In this document: piece after piece, positions 27,103 through 36,302 of the stretch | Position numbering within the stretch: the first letter of the stretch is position 1 | Layout of the letters: every line of letters starts with the position of its first letter | From: Kiloniella laminariae | GTDB taxonomy: Bacteria > Pseudomonadota > Alphaproteobacteria > Kiloniellales > Kiloniellaceae | DNA: 64,000 nucleotides | Direction: 5' to 3' | NCBI RefSeq assembly: GCF_027214005.1 | Contig: NZ_JAPWGY010000005.1 | Location: 62,001-126,000 of the forward strand | Notes under the pieces: model-generated | The model's database searches: none | Seen by the model: the letters and a program-made list of their open reading frames with translations, nothing else | What the model was told of the DNA's origin: nothing | Program-made: the position numbers and the translations under genes

Positions 27103-28128
27103 ATGACAGATATTCCCACAAAAGAGTTTATTGAAAAGCTGCCCAAGGTCGAGCTGCATCTGCATCTTGAAGGCTCGCTGGAGCCGGAACTGATGTTCGC
27201 GCTGGCAAAGCGCAACGGGGTCGAGATCCCCTTTTCCTCGCCCGATGAAGTGCGCGCGGCCTATGATTTTCACAATCTGCAGTCTTTCCTCGACATCTAT
27301 TATCAAGGCGCCAATGTGCTGATCCAGGAGCAGGATTTCTATGATCTGACCTGGGCCTATCTGCTGCGTTGTCAGGCCGATAACGTGCTGCATGTCGAGG
27401 TGTTTTTTGATCCTCAGACTCACACCGACCGGGGCATTGCCTTTGACACTGTTATCGGCGGGATCCACCGCGCGCTGGAACAGGGGCGGGCAGAGCTGGG
27501 CATTACCAGTCAGCTGATCCTGTGTTTCCTGCGCCATCTGGATGAGGCCGCCGCGCTGGAGACGCTGGAGCAGGCGCTGCCGCACCGGGACAAGATTATC
27601 GGCGTCGGGCTGGATTCATCCGAAGTTGGCCATCCGCCGGAAAAATTCCAGCGGGTTTTTGCCCGGGCGCTTGAGCTGGGCTTCCTGACCGTGGCCCATG
27701 CCGGCGAGGAAGGCCCCGCCAGTAACATCCACGGTGCGCTTGAGCTGTTGGGGGTGACTCGGATTGATCACGGGGTGCGCTGTGTTGATGATGCCGATCT
27801 GGTGCAAAAGCTGATTGCCGATCGCACGCCGCTGACGGTCTGTCCGCTGTCCAATACCCGGCTCAAGGTGTTCGCGCGGATGGAAGATCACAACATTGTC
27901 GAGCTGTTGCGCCAGGGGCTCTGTGTCACAATCAATTCCGACGACCCGGCCTATTTCGGCGGTTATATGAACGCCAATTTCCTGGCCGTCGCCAAGGCTC
28001 ACCCGATGAGCCATGTCGAGATCGCCCAGTTTACCCTGAACGCGGTTGAGGCCAGTTTTATTTCCCCGGCGGAAAAGACCCGGCTGGTCAAGCTGACGCA
28101 GGATCATCTGGACAGCTTTGCTGCGTAG
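27103..28128 (+). CDS. Adenine deaminase (adenosine deaminase family)
   Basis: Metal-dependent purine deaminase of 341 residues in the adenosine/AMP deaminase superfamily. Motifs: HLHLEGS (metal-binding), HAGEEG (metal His and catalytic Glu), RIDHGVR and the Asp pair in [10 protein letters not shown]. The segment [19 protein letters not shown] with [14 protein letters not shown] is typical of the adenine deaminase (Aah1-like) branch, so conversion of adenine to hypoxanthine is the best guess; adenosine is an alternative. It works in purine salvage and is controlled by an adenine riboswitch in its leader, which supports the assignment. Confidence 0.9.
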   Translation: MTDIPTKEFIEKLPKVELHLHLEGSLEPELMFALAKRNGVEIPFSSPDEVRAAYDFHNLQSFLDIYYQGANVLIQEQDFYDLTWAYLLRCQADNVLHVEVFFDPQTHTDRGIAFDTVIGGIHRALEQGRAELGITSQLILCFLRHLDEAAALETLEQALPHRDKIIGVGLDSSEVGHPPEKFQRVFARALELGFLTVAHAGEEGPASNIHGALELLGVTRIDHGVRCVDDADLVQKLIADRTPLTVCPLSNTRLKVFARMEDHNIVELLRQGLCVTINSDDPAYFGGYMNANFLAVAKAHPMSHVEIAQFTLNAVEASFISPAEKTRLVKLTQDHLDSFAA

Positions 28129-28150
28129 GAAGGCCTCAGAGCCGATACAA

Positions 28151-28187
28151 AAAAACGGACCAGAGAAGGATATCTCTGGTCCGTTTT
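28151..28187. terminator. Bidirectional terminator between deaminase and parE
   Basis: Perfect 15-bp stem (28152-28166 with 28173-28187) with a 6-nt loop. A and T runs at the base serve as U-tracts for both convergent genes. Confidence 0.9.
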
Positions 28188-28207
28188 CGGTTTGAAATCA
28201 GGGGCGT

Positions 28208-30199
28208 CTAGATATCGATGTTGGAGACGAACCTGGCGTTTTCCTGAATAAAGTTGAAACGCAGTTCCGGCTTTTTGCCCATCAGACAGTTGACCCGGTC
28301 GGCGGCGTCGCGCTGGCTTTCTGCCGGGTCAAAGTCATCCTTGTGATGGATGGTCACACGCAGCAGGGTGCGCTTGGCCGGGTCCATGGTGGTTTCCTTG
28401 AGCTGGCGCGGTGGCATCTCGCCCAGACCTTTAAAACGGCTGACATCGATCTTGCCCCGTCCGGCGAAATGGGTTTTTTCCAGCCGCTCGCGGTCCTGAT
28501 CGTCCATGGCATAGACGGTTTTGCTGCCCTGGGTCAGGCGATAGAGCGGTGGCATGGCCAGATAGAGATGGCCGCTTTCAATCAGGCCGGGCATTTCCTG
28601 ATAGAAGAAGGTCATCAGCAGCGAGGCAATATGCGCGCCGTCGACATCCGCATCGGTCATGATGATAACGCGCTCATAGCGCAGCTTGTCCTTGTCAAAC
28701 TGGCCTTTGGTGCCACAGCCCAGCGCCTGGATGATGTCGGCGATTTCCTGGTTGGCCTTGATCTTGTCCGCCGTGGCTGAGGCCACGTTGAGGATCTTGC
28801 CGCGCAGGGGCAGAATTGCCTGGGTTTTCCGATCGCGGGCCTGTTTGGCTGAGCCACCCGCGGAATCACCCTCGACCAGAAAGATTTCGGTGTCAGTTGA
28901 CTTGCCACTGCTGCAATCGGCCAGCTTGCCGGGCAGGCGAACCTTGCGCGTCGCGGTCTTGCGGCTGGTTTCCTTGTCCATGCGTCGGCGCAGGCGTTCT
29001 TCGGAGCGTTCGATAATCCGCTCCAGCAGGACGCGCGAGCTTTCCGGGTTGCTGGAGAGCCAGAGATCAAAGTGATCCTTGATCGAGGCCTCGACCAGCT
29101 TTGCCGCCAGCGGGGTGGCAAGACGGTCCTTGGTCTGTCCCTGGAACTGCGGGTCGCGGATAAAGGTCGAGAGCACGGCAATCGCGCCATTGATCAGGTC
29201 ATCGGCGGTGATCTGGGCCGCTTTCTTGTTTCCGGTCAGTTCGCCATAAGACTTGAGGCCGCGTAACAACCCGCTGCGCATGCCGCTTTCGTGGCTGCCG
29301 CCGTCGTGGGTCGGGATGGTGTTGCAGTAGGAATTGACAAAGCCGTCTTCGTCGCGCGGCCAGCAGATCGCCCATTCGACCCGGCCTTCGTTATCGGGAA
29401 AGCTGGCTTCGCCGGCAAAGCTGTCGGCGGTGATCGCCGTACGGCTGCCCAGCTCACCCGTGATGAAGTCCTTCAGGCCGTTGGGAAAGTGTATGGTTTC
29501 GTTCGAGGGTGTCTTTGTGCCCTCGACCAGTGCCGGGTCACAGGTCCAGCGGATCTGGACACCGCGATAGAGATAGGCCTTGGATCGTGCCATTTTATAC
29601 AGGCGGGCCGGGCGGAAATGACTGCCTTCCTCGAAGATCTCTTCATCCGGATGGAAGGTGATGCTGGTGCCGCGACGGTTGTTGGTATTGCCGATCAGCT
29701 CCAGCTTGGTCACGGGATGACCGCGGCTGTAGTCCTGTTTGAAGACCTTGCGGTCACGGGCAACCTCCACCGACATGGCATCGGACAGGGCATTGACCAC
29801 TGAAATCCCGACGCCGTGCAGTCCCCCCGATGTCGCGTAGGCGTTCTGGGTGAACTTGGCCCCGGAATGCAGCGTGGTCAGGATGACTTCGAGCGCGGAT
29901 TTGTCTTTGTACTTCGGGTGCGGATCAACCGGAATACCGCGGCCGTTGTCGCGGATGGTGATGACGTTATCCGCGGCAAGGTCGATATCGATTCGGGTCG
30001 CATGCCCGGCAACCGCTTCATCCATGGAGTTGTCGAGCACCTCGGCGGCAAGGTGATGCATGGCGCGTTCATCGTTGCCGCCGATATACATACCGGGGCG
30101 ATGGCGAACGGGCTCTAGTCCTTCGAGGACCTCGATATCCTTGGCTGAGTATTCAACGGGGGAATCGGTCTGTGGGGCGGATTGAAATAGGTCTGACAT
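28208..30199 (-). CDS. parE: DNA topoisomerase IV subunit B
   Basis: ATPase subunit of topoisomerase IV, which decatenates chromosomes. About 663 residues. N-terminal GHKL ATPase: RPGMYIGG, EVLDNSMDEA, DNGRGIP, GGLHGVG. The TOPRIM domain has EGDSAGGSAKQ, MTDADVDGAHI and the PLRGKILNV motif. The length without the gyrase-specific insertion and the alphaproteobacterial N-terminus MSDLFQ favour ParE over GyrB. The ATG at 30199 is chosen; an upstream ATG at 30208 and ORF extension to 30235 are not supported by a ribosome site. Confidence 0.94.
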   Translation of the reverse strand: MSDLFQSAPQTDSPVEYSAKDIEVLEGLEPVRHRPGMYIGGNDERAMHHLAAEVLDNSMDEAVAGHATRIDIDLAADNVITIRDNGRGIPVDPHPKYKDKSALEVILTTLHSGAKFTQNAYATSGGLHGVGISVVNALSDAMSVEVARDRKVFKQDYSRGHPVTKLELIGNTNNRRGTSITFHPDEEIFEEGSHFRPARLYKMARSKAYLYRGVQIRWTCDPALVEGTKTPSNETIHFPNGLKDFITGELGSRTAITADSFAGEASFPDNEGRVEWAICWPRDEDGFVNSYCNTIPTHDGGSHESGMRSGLLRGLKSYGELTGNKKAAQITADDLINGAIAVLSTFIRDPQFQGQTKDRLATPLAAKLVEASIKDHFDLWLSSNPESSRVLLERIIERSEERLRRRMDKETSRKTATRKVRLPGKLADCSSGKSTDTEIFLVEGDSAGGSAKQARDRKTQAILPLRGKILNVASATADKIKANQEIADIIQALGCGTKGQFDKDKLRYERVIIMTDADVDGAHIASLLMTFFYQEMPGLIESGHLYLAMPPLYRLTQGSKTVYAMDDQDRERLEKTHFAGRGKIDVSRFKGLGEMPPRQLKETTMDPAKRTLLRVTIHHKDDFDPAESQRDAADRVNCLMGKKPELRFNFIQENARFVSNIDI

Positions 30200-30625
30200 A
30201 GGGCGCATTATGTGGTGGCGAGAAAAGGAAGGCAAGATGCTCTTGTGGGGGATAGATCATTTATTCTGCCAGAAGGGTGGCATCGATAACCAGGTCGCTA
30301 TCCGGGAGGGGAGAGCCAGATTCCTGACCAGGTGCCCGCCTACATTTTGGCCCCGATTCCTGTTTCTGTACCCCTCTCTATCCCCCCCTTATATTCTGGT
30401 TATATTCTAGTTGTATTTTGGAGCCCAATCCAGGACAGATCCCGGCAGTTTGAGGTGGGGCCGCTGGTCTTTGCTACCTGTCTTCCTCCGTTTTTTTGAG
30501 CGGTTTGCGCAAAGGCATGATTATTACAAGATGATCCCGGTTTGACCTCTGGCATCAGGCAGGTAGTGTTGTCAGGTCATCAGAGCTGGATAAGCCAGCG
30601 GACTGAGGGGAAAAAGGAGAGTAGA
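30200..30625. other. Intergenic region upstream of parE
   Basis: About 425 bp between divergent genes. It holds three tandem 11-bp units (TTATATTCTGG-like) at 30389-30421 and pyrimidine-rich stretches. No gene, RNA or clear operator could be supported. Confidence 0.5.
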
Positions 30626-31015
30626 TTGAACCGCCGGAACCTGATTGTTTTTACTGCTTCTCTGTTGTCTTCTTTTATCTTTGCCCCGGTACTTCCCATA
30701 ACCGCTATGGCAGGAGAAGCGGATGTGCTGTCTGTTGAAGCTGTAAAAGAGAAGGGAGGCAGCTGGCGATTCAATGTTTCTGTGCGACATGATGACACAG
30801 GCTGGGACCACTATGCAGACAAATGGGAAATAGTTTCACCAGAGGGCTTGGTTCTTGGCACACGTGTGCTACACCATCCTCATGAGAACGAGCAACCCTT
30901 TACCCGCTCTCTGTCTGGCGTGGTTTTACCCCAAGGGGTCACGCAGGTAATTGTTCGTGCGCATGACAAGGTCCATGGCCTTGGTGGCATTGAGAAAATT
31001 GTTGTTCTGGAATAA
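30626..31015 (+). CDS. Small conserved exported protein
   Basis: A 129-residue protein with a signal peptide (NRRNLIVFTASLLSSFIFAP, cleavage near AMA-GEA). The mature part DDTGWDHYADKWEIVSPEG, LHHPHENEQPFTRSLSG is a pattern I have seen in many uncharacterised proteobacterial periplasmic proteins; function unknown. TTG 30626 is used as start because GGAG lies 6 nt upstream and it directly precedes the signal peptide; the longer ORF from 30542 has no ribosome site. Confidence 0.75.
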   Translation: MNRRNLIVFTASLLSSFIFAPVLPITAMAGEADVLSVEAVKEKGGSWRFNVSVRHDDTGWDHYADKWEIVSPEGLVLGTRVLHHPHENEQPFTRSLSGVVLPQGVTQVIVRAHDKVHGLGGIEKIVVLE

Positions 31016-31402
31016 AATCCTGTGCCCGGATTGAAAAAGACATGGCAGATATAACAGGACTGCAGTTGATTTTTTTTCCAACATCCCTTATTTAATAGTT
31101 GTGCATTGCACAAAGCGCCTTTGGTGTGTCTCCGTTCCGTATTGATCTGCATGCTGTTTTTGTGGTCTACTGTCGGAATCGCTACAATCACTGACGCAGC
31201 CGGATATGTAACCGAAAAGGATTTCTAGTCACATCCTCTTCGGTTTTACACGTCGCTGCTCTGTCGGAGTTGTGTATCGTTTGTGTTGGCTCTTGATAGG
31301 GCCTGGAGGCTGTTTCTTCTTCGGAAGGAATGAGAATTGTGTCTGTATGACCCTGACGACAATTCGTAGAGGCGTAAGTTGCCGGATCCTACGGAGGGAT
31401 GA
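31016..31402. other. Intergenic region before zinc-ribbon gene
   Basis: About 390 bp with no supported gene except a terminator near 31212. It presumably carries the promoter of the small zinc-ribbon gene. Confidence 0.45.
31212..31247 (+). terminator. Terminator-like hairpin
   Basis: An 11-bp stem with one A-C mismatch (31212-31222 with 31233-31243) is followed by TTTT. It probably ends the transcript of the exported protein, although it lies 200 bp beyond that stop. Confidence 0.6.
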
Positions 31403-31567
31403 ATGAGCGATCAGTCCAATACAAAGCCGGTTTCTGACCGGGTGTATGAAAAAAAGAAGCGTAACTGCCTGAAGTGCCGGGAAAAATTCGTGAGCGAATG
31501 GCCTGGTGAGCGCATTTGCAAAACCTGCAAGTCCTCGACAGCTTGGCGCGAGGGTATTGCTGCTTAA
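31403..31567 (+). CDS. Small zinc-ribbon protein (54 aa)
   Basis: A 54-residue basic protein with two zinc knuckles: NCLKCREKF and ICKTCKSST. The intervening EWPGERI segment is typical of a small conserved alphaproteobacterial family that looks like a C4 zinc ribbon. It is preceded by GGAGG 7-8 nt before the ATG and followed at once by a strong terminator, both of which support a genuine short gene. A role in nucleic acid binding is possible but unproven. Confidence 0.8.
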   Translation: MSDQSNTKPVSDRVYEKKKRNCLKCREKFVSEWPGERICKTCKSSTAWREGIAA

Positions 31568-31607
31568 GCTATAGCTGCCTGAGTCTTGATTGCAAGACAG
31601 CGGGCAT

Positions 31608-31647
31608 ACAACAAAGGCGCGGCTCTTTTAGACCGCGCTTTTGTTGT
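31608..31647 (+). terminator. Terminator after zinc-ribbon gene
   Basis: A 15-bp stem with one G-T pair (31608-31622 with 31633-31647) and 10-nt loop. The T-rich part lies inside the 3' arm (CTTTTGTTGT). Confidence 0.85.
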
Positions 31648-31837
31648 ATCTAACATCTGGATCTTATATTCCCACCTTGTTCACCCCCTAATCTGGCTGG
31701 TGGTTTTCCTGATACCTTCACGGAGGCTGGAGGGATTTCATATAAGTCTTCTCAGGCAGAGGTGGTTGTACGGACGATTTTTTGCGGGATAATCGTATCG
31801 GATAAATAACCAGGCAGTCTTTCTCGCCCCCTGTTTT

Positions 31838-32035
31838 TTAAACCAGAATATCAACCCGACTGCCACGCCCATCTGAAGGTGGAGGCAGGAGTTTTTTTGT
31901 GCTGTTCGACGATTTGTCTGTGGCCTGTATTTCCAGTACCGTCTCTTTTGCAGCCTTGAAAGCCAGTCCCCTGTTCGGCGGGGGCTCTGGGGTAATCAAT
32001 GTTCCCGTCCTAGTGTAAAGAGGGGGGATATACAT
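31838..32035 (-). CDS. Possible small protein of unknown function
   Basis: A 65-residue frame starting MYIPPLYTRTG and ending LPPPSDGRGSRVDILV. The C-terminus (SDGRGSRVDILV) resembles the end of small conserved alphaproteobacterial proteins, seen from memory. Low-complexity Pro/Ser content and a weak ribosome site keep confidence low. A TTG at 32053 would add six residues. Confidence 0.45.
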   Translation of the reverse strand: MYIPPLYTRTGTLITPEPPPNRGLAFKAAKETVLEIQATDKSSNSTKKLLPPPSDGRGSRVDILV

Positions 32036-32053
32036 CAGGTGATCCCGGCGCAA

Positions 32054-32713
32054 GTATGGTTAATAAAATATTAACTCTAAAGCCAATAACACTGATTTAC
32101 ACGTAAGTCTTTAAAATTATTTCAGTGAGTAGCGTTATAGGTGTTTTTTCTTGAGGCAACGGTTTCTTTGAACATGCCCAGGGTTATCTCCCAGGGTTAT
32201 CTGTGGGGTGTCGACCCTGAAGCAGAGACCAGCCAAAGCCACTTTTCCCATATATTTCGGCTGCTATTTTGGTAATTTTTACACTTTTTGCCGCAAAGTG
32301 CAGGCAGGAGTATACGCCAAATCGATATATTTGGAAATATTCTGATAATCATTGCTAAAATCCCTTATTCTCCTGACGTCTGGATCAGGCAGGACGGATT
32401 TTTGCCAGTAAACCAGCCAATACACCAACCAGTAAACCTTGCAGGAAAATCTGTATTCTTCCCATCGAACTGGAACAGAATATCTCTTCAACAGGTAATC
32501 ACTGGAGTTGTAGTTAAAAAAATAAACAATTGATCTAATTGATATAACCGAACAGAAAATCGATCTCTTCTGTTGTAAAGCCTTCTCCCTGTTTGGTATC
32601 ACTATAATCCAGTTTGTTGTCGCGATCCTGTTGATGGTGCAATCAGAAGAAGAAATTTGACATATTTTAGACTATCGTAGACGACTGTACTCAAAACCCG
32701 AGGTTCTGATACT
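32054..32713. other. Intergenic region upstream of the fecR-like gene
   Basis: About 660 bp of AT-rich sequence. It holds two tandem 13-bp units (CCCAGGGTTATCT) near 32177-32203. Short open frames exist on the minus strand but show no recognisable features, so none is called. Confidence 0.45.
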
Positions 32714-33250
32714 ATGATCTTATCGTGTATGTTATCCAGGGTGTTGTCAGTGACATCCTCTGTAAAATCTTCCGCGATAGCTTCCCGGAAAATACAGATA
32801 TCCTGTTCTTTTCTTTTCGCTTTGATTTTGGCAAACATGTTTTGCTTTTCAGTACGCGCGGAAGAGAGCCCGATCGCTTACGTCAAGGTGGTCAACGGTA
32901 CCTGCATTGCAATACAGCAAGGTGAAGAACGGCCTCTTAACCTCGGAGATCCTCTGTTCAAAGCAGATATACTGAAAACCAGTAAAGAGTCCTCTTTGGG
33001 GGTTTCCTTCCGAGACAATACCCTGATTTCCCTTGGTAGCAGCAGTCAGCTGAGATTGGAAAATTTCGAGTTCGATCCGGATAATAATCAACTGGCTTTT
33101 GCTGTTGAGTTGTTTGAAGGAACCTTGCTCTACATTTCCGGGTTGATCGCCAAGTTGACCAAAAAACCCGAGGAAGAGTTGAGGATCACCACGCCAGCAG
33201 GAACAGTGACTGTCCGCGGGACAAGACTGTTCATCAACGCAGAGCAATAA
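32714..33250 (+). CDS. FecR-domain exported protein
   Basis: A 178-residue protein with an N-terminal signal segment (SCSFLFALILANMFCFSV) and a FecR domain: GEERPLNLGDPLFKADILKT, SFRDNTLISLGSSSQLRLENF and TPAGTVTVRGTRLFI. These domains sense or relay extracytoplasmic signals and often occur with CHASE2 enzymes. It is followed after 21 bp by an OmpA-type lipoprotein and lies 0.7 kb from a convergent CHASE2 kinase, so these are probably one signalling system. GAGG lies about 10 nt before the ATG; the first 25 residues before the signal peptide are unusually long. Confidence 0.83.
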   Translation: MILSCMLSRVLSVTSSVKSSAIASRKIQISCSFLFALILANMFCFSVRAEESPIAYVKVVNGTCIAIQQGEERPLNLGDPLFKADILKTSKESSLGVSFRDNTLISLGSSSQLRLENFEFDPDNNQLAFAVELFEGTLLYISGLIAKLTKKPEEELRITTPAGTVTVRGTRLFINAEQ

Positions 33251-33271
33251 CGGACAAGGAAGAGGCTTACG

Positions 33272-33880
33272 ATGTTAGATAAACCCCTTATCAGGTTCCT
33301 GTTTCCCCTGTCATTGTTATTGTTGGCAGCCTGTTCGGCCCCTCGTGGGAACTATGTTATCCTCTTGGCTGAAGAAGACGGGACTGTCGGGCAAGCCAGT
33401 GTCAGCAATGCCCAGGGAGAAGCCACACTTGTGGCGGCCAATTCTGTGGTCGAAGTTCCCCGTCAAAAAGCACCAAAGAAGGCGCGAGAGCTCAAAGCGG
33501 AGACCGTGGCAAAGCTGACTGCGGAAACCGAAGCGGCGCAGCCTCCCAAACCTCTGAACTTCATTTTCTTTTTTGGCTTTGATAGCACAGAACTTACCGG
33601 AGATTCTGATGTGATCTTTACCCGGGTTCTGGAAAACATCAAAACGCGTGAGACGGTGGATATAAGTCTGATCGGGCATACCGATTCAACCGGTTCAATT
33701 GAGTATAACCGTGAGCTTGGCTTGAAGCGGGCAGATACGTTGCGTCAGAAGCTGGTTGATAATGGGATTCCTTCTTCTTTGATCGATATCAAATCTCTTG
33801 GTGAAGACAGTCCGCTTGCGGCTGACGAAGGGCTTGACCAGCGGGCTTTGAACCGTCGGGTCGTAATGGTTCTGAGATAA
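33272..33880 (+). CDS. OmpA-family lipoprotein
   Basis: 202 residues with a lipoprotein signal (lipobox LLAACSAPRG, Cys about 21) and a C-terminal OmpA-like peptidoglycan-binding domain: FFFGFDSTELT, LIGHTDSTGSIEYNRELGLKRAD and LNRRVVMVLR. A charged linker (RQKAPKKARELKAETVAKL) joins them. Expected to be lipid-anchored and to hold peptidoglycan. It is in an operon with the FecR-domain protein. Confidence 0.88.
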   Translation: MLDKPLIRFLFPLSLLLLAACSAPRGNYVILLAEEDGTVGQASVSNAQGEATLVAANSVVEVPRQKAPKKARELKAETVAKLTAETEAAQPPKPLNFIFFFGFDSTELTGDSDVIFTRVLENIKTRETVDISLIGHTDSTGSIEYNRELGLKRADTLRQKLVDNGIPSSLIDIKSLGEDSPLAADEGLDQRALNRRVVMVLR

Positions 33881-33916
33881 AAACACATCGTGCCAAAATA
33901 CAGTGGGGAAAAGTGA

Positions 33917-36034
33917 TCAGCTTTTTTCCTGATCGAGGGGGAGGGTGAAGAGAAAGACGGCTCCCCTTTTATCTTTCTGATCCACTTCATTGTTCTTTTC
34001 CACCCAGAGTGACCCGCCAAGAGCCTCGATGATTGAGCGGCAAATCGAGAGTCCCAGACCCATCCCGTGCATCTTGGTGGTATAGAAGGGTTTGAAAAGG
34101 TTCTTTATTTCAGCCTTGCTCAGGCCAGGTCCTGTGTCTCTGATGGAAACCAGGATCATGTCGTTTTCTGTCAGACTTGTTCGAACGGTTATATTCCCCT
34201 GTTGACCACTTTCCATAATGGCCTGCATGGCATTACGGATCAGATTCATCACGACCTGGTGCAACTGGATTTCGTTTGCGCTGGCTGCAGGAAGTTCAGG
34301 GGTTCTTTCGAAATACAGTGTCACCAGATCACTGCTTCCGACATCACGAATGAGCTCAATCTCTTCCTGGATAATCTGGTTGATATCAACGGCCCTGACT
34401 GTCGTGCTGCCGGTTTCGGCGACTTCTCTGATGCTCTTGAGAATGTCGTTGCCCCGGTGGGCTTGAGCCAGAATTTTTTCGAGCACTGTTTTAAGCAATT
34501 CCGGTTTTAGTGTTTCTGGATCAGCTTGAGCATTTTCAAGAAGTCTTTTGGCAGTGTTTGTGTAATTGCAAATCGCTGCCATAGGCTGGTTCATCTCATG
34601 CGCAATTGAGGAGGAGAGTTTCTGGACGGAACTTTTACCAATGGTGTGCATGAGTTCATTTTGCAGCCGACGAATACGGGATTCCTTTTCGCGTTCGCGT
34701 TTGGCGGCTTCGAGAGCATCAAAGTGCCGTTGGCGCTGTTCCGTAATGAACCCTGACGTGGCTGATACGAGAAACATTACCAGGATAAGTAAAAAGGGCA
34801 GTGTCGGGTCAATGAGGAAGCCGTGAAAATAAAATCCGCCCCAGGAAAGCAATACCGTCGTCCAGCCAAGAACGGCGAAGGTGACTGTCAGTTCCAGTGC
34901 ACTGTAACGCAGGGCAATAAAAATCAATGAAAGACCGATCACAAGGAACAATCCCAGTTCAATTGCCATAACGGCTGGCGTGCTGACGAGCAGGGAATTG
35001 GTCAGAATGCTGTCGAGAGCCTGAGCGTGAAAAGACAGGCCGGACAGATTTTCGCCGGTAGGAGAGAGTGTATAATCGGCAATGCCCACTGCCGTCACGC
35101 CAAGCAGAACAATCTTGTCCGAAAAGAGGTTGTCCGCTGTTTCTCCAGCGAGAACCTGCCAGGCTGAAACATGTTGGATGTTGCTGTTTGGCGTAAAATG
35201 GATCCAGGCATGGCCATGTTGATCTGTTGGAATGTTGTAGGGGCCAATCCTGACTTTTTTAACCTCGGATTCTGTCATAAGGGTTTCCCCGAATACAGTC
35301 CCGGAGGCAACGCGAAGTATTTCTGTTTCAAATGAGGGGATCAGGCTGTGATTGATGTTATAGAGCAGTGGAATTTTCCGGATCAGCCCATCCTGGTCTG
35401 GAGCTAGGTTGGAGATCCCCTGGCCCGTAGCGGCTTCGTCCAGAAGAGGGATATTGCGCAGGAGATTACTGACTGCCGGGAGTACTCTTCGACCATCTTT
35501 GCCAATCATGACCATTTTGTTCAGGTTGGGAGAGGGGATGTTACTTTCCGGACCAAATCCTGCAGCCAGGCTGAGAACAACCGGATGCCCTGTAATGCTG
35601 ATTGCTAATTTCTGATCATTGGAAGGGACGAGAGCCAGTTGCTGTTTCAAATTATCTGGCAGGTGCTGATTTGAAAGGGCGATTTGTTCCGGTGAACTTC
35701 TGTCCGCTTCGGGAAAGAGGATGTCTATCCCCAAAGCTTTCGGTTTCTGCCTGATGATCTGCTCAATCAGTTCTGTCAGGAGATCTCTGGGCCAGGGCCA
35801 CTGCCCGAGGGTCATCAGACTTTTTTCATCGATCTGTACCAGAACGATCTGATCAGAAGTTGTTTGTCTGGGGCTGATTTGCTGATAGCTGTCGAGGATA
35901 TTCAGGCGCAAGAGTTGCAATGGCCAGGGATCATAAAAGCGGACAAAGACCGTCGTCATGACGATAAGAACCAGAAAGCGGCTCAATGTCAGATGTCGCA
36001 TTAGGAACGCAAGAGCTGGGTTGTTCTTCCTCAT
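33917..36034 (-). CDS. CHASE2-domain sensor histidine kinase
   Basis: A 705-residue membrane kinase. An N-terminal helix is followed by a large periplasmic CHASE2 domain (about 40-310; PRDLLTELIEQIIRQKPKAL, GIDILFPEADRS), then three membrane helices (about 320-410), a short coiled coil, HisKA with H479 in SSIAHEMNQPMAAI, and a HATPase with N box NLIRNAMQAIMESG, DTGPGLS and MGLGLSICRSI. The kinase core resembles FixL/DctB-type enzymes. Its partner is probably the FixJ-type regulator encoded divergently at 36303. Start at ATG 36034; ATG 36001 is possible. Confidence 0.9.
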   Translation of the reverse strand: MRKNNPALAFLMRHLTLSRFLVLIVMTTVFVRFYDPWPLQLLRLNILDSYQQISPRQTTSDQIVLVQIDEKSLMTLGQWPWPRDLLTELIEQIIRQKPKALGIDILFPEADRSSPEQIALSNQHLPDNLKQQLALVPSNDQKLAISITGHPVVLSLAAGFGPESNIPSPNLNKMVMIGKDGRRVLPAVSNLLRNIPLLDEAATGQGISNLAPDQDGLIRKIPLLYNINHSLIPSFETEILRVASGTVFGETLMTESEVKKVRIGPYNIPTDQHGHAWIHFTPNSNIQHVSAWQVLAGETADNLFSDKIVLLGVTAVGIADYTLSPTGENLSGLSFHAQALDSILTNSLLVSTPAVMAIELGLFLVIGLSLIFIALRYSALELTVTFAVLGWTTVLLSWGGFYFHGFLIDPTLPFLLILVMFLVSATSGFITEQRQRHFDALEAAKREREKESRIRRLQNELMHTIGKSSVQKLSSSIAHEMNQPMAAICNYTNTAKRLLENAQADPETLKPELLKTVLEKILAQAHRGNDILKSIREVAETGSTTVRAVDINQIIQEEIELIRDVGSSDLVTLYFERTPELPAASANEIQLHQVVMNLIRNAMQAIMESGQQGNITVRTSLTENDMILVSIRDTGPGLSKAEIKNLFKPFYTTKMHGMGLGLSICRSIIEALGGSLWVEKNNEVDQKDKRGAVFLFTLPLDQEKS

Positions 36035-36220
36035 GAGATTGAACTGAAATACCTTTTGATCTACCTTGTCATGTGCTTAGTACCATGCAACGTTTTCATG
36101 TGTTGTATAGCAGAGTAAATAGAAGCAACACATTCTTGTACACAGGTTTCGTTGGCTGCAGGAAGCCCTGTATGATCAAGCCCTTTGGCAGGTCGGGAGT
36201 ATTTCCCGTCATCTGAATGG

Positions 36221-36271
36221 CCCGGTTATTTGATCCACCCGGTTGTTTGAGTTACCCGGTTGTTTGATTTA
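36221..36271. repeat. Three tandem 17-bp units upstream of the FixJ-type gene
   Basis: The units at 36221-36237, 36238-36254 and 36255-36271 all begin CCCGGTTRTTTGA. They end 31 bp before the regulator start, between divergent kinase and regulator genes, so they might be operator-like, but other spacers here contain similar unrelated repeats. Confidence 0.85.
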
Positions 36272-36302
36272 CAGGGCAATGTGAAATGTAAAAGGTTGAT
36301 AG

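Noticed and set aside
30389-30421. Triple 11-bp repeat considered as a parE operator
   Set aside because: It lies 190 bp from parE and similar unrelated repeats are common in this window's spacers.
32279-32838. Two minus-strand open frames upstream of the fecR-like gene
   Set aside because: No ribosome site, no recognisable pattern, and one overlaps the FecR signal peptide region; left as intergenic.
36221-36271. Tandem units considered as a short CRISPR array
   Set aside because: Units are contiguous without spacers and differ from each other; no cas gene is nearby.
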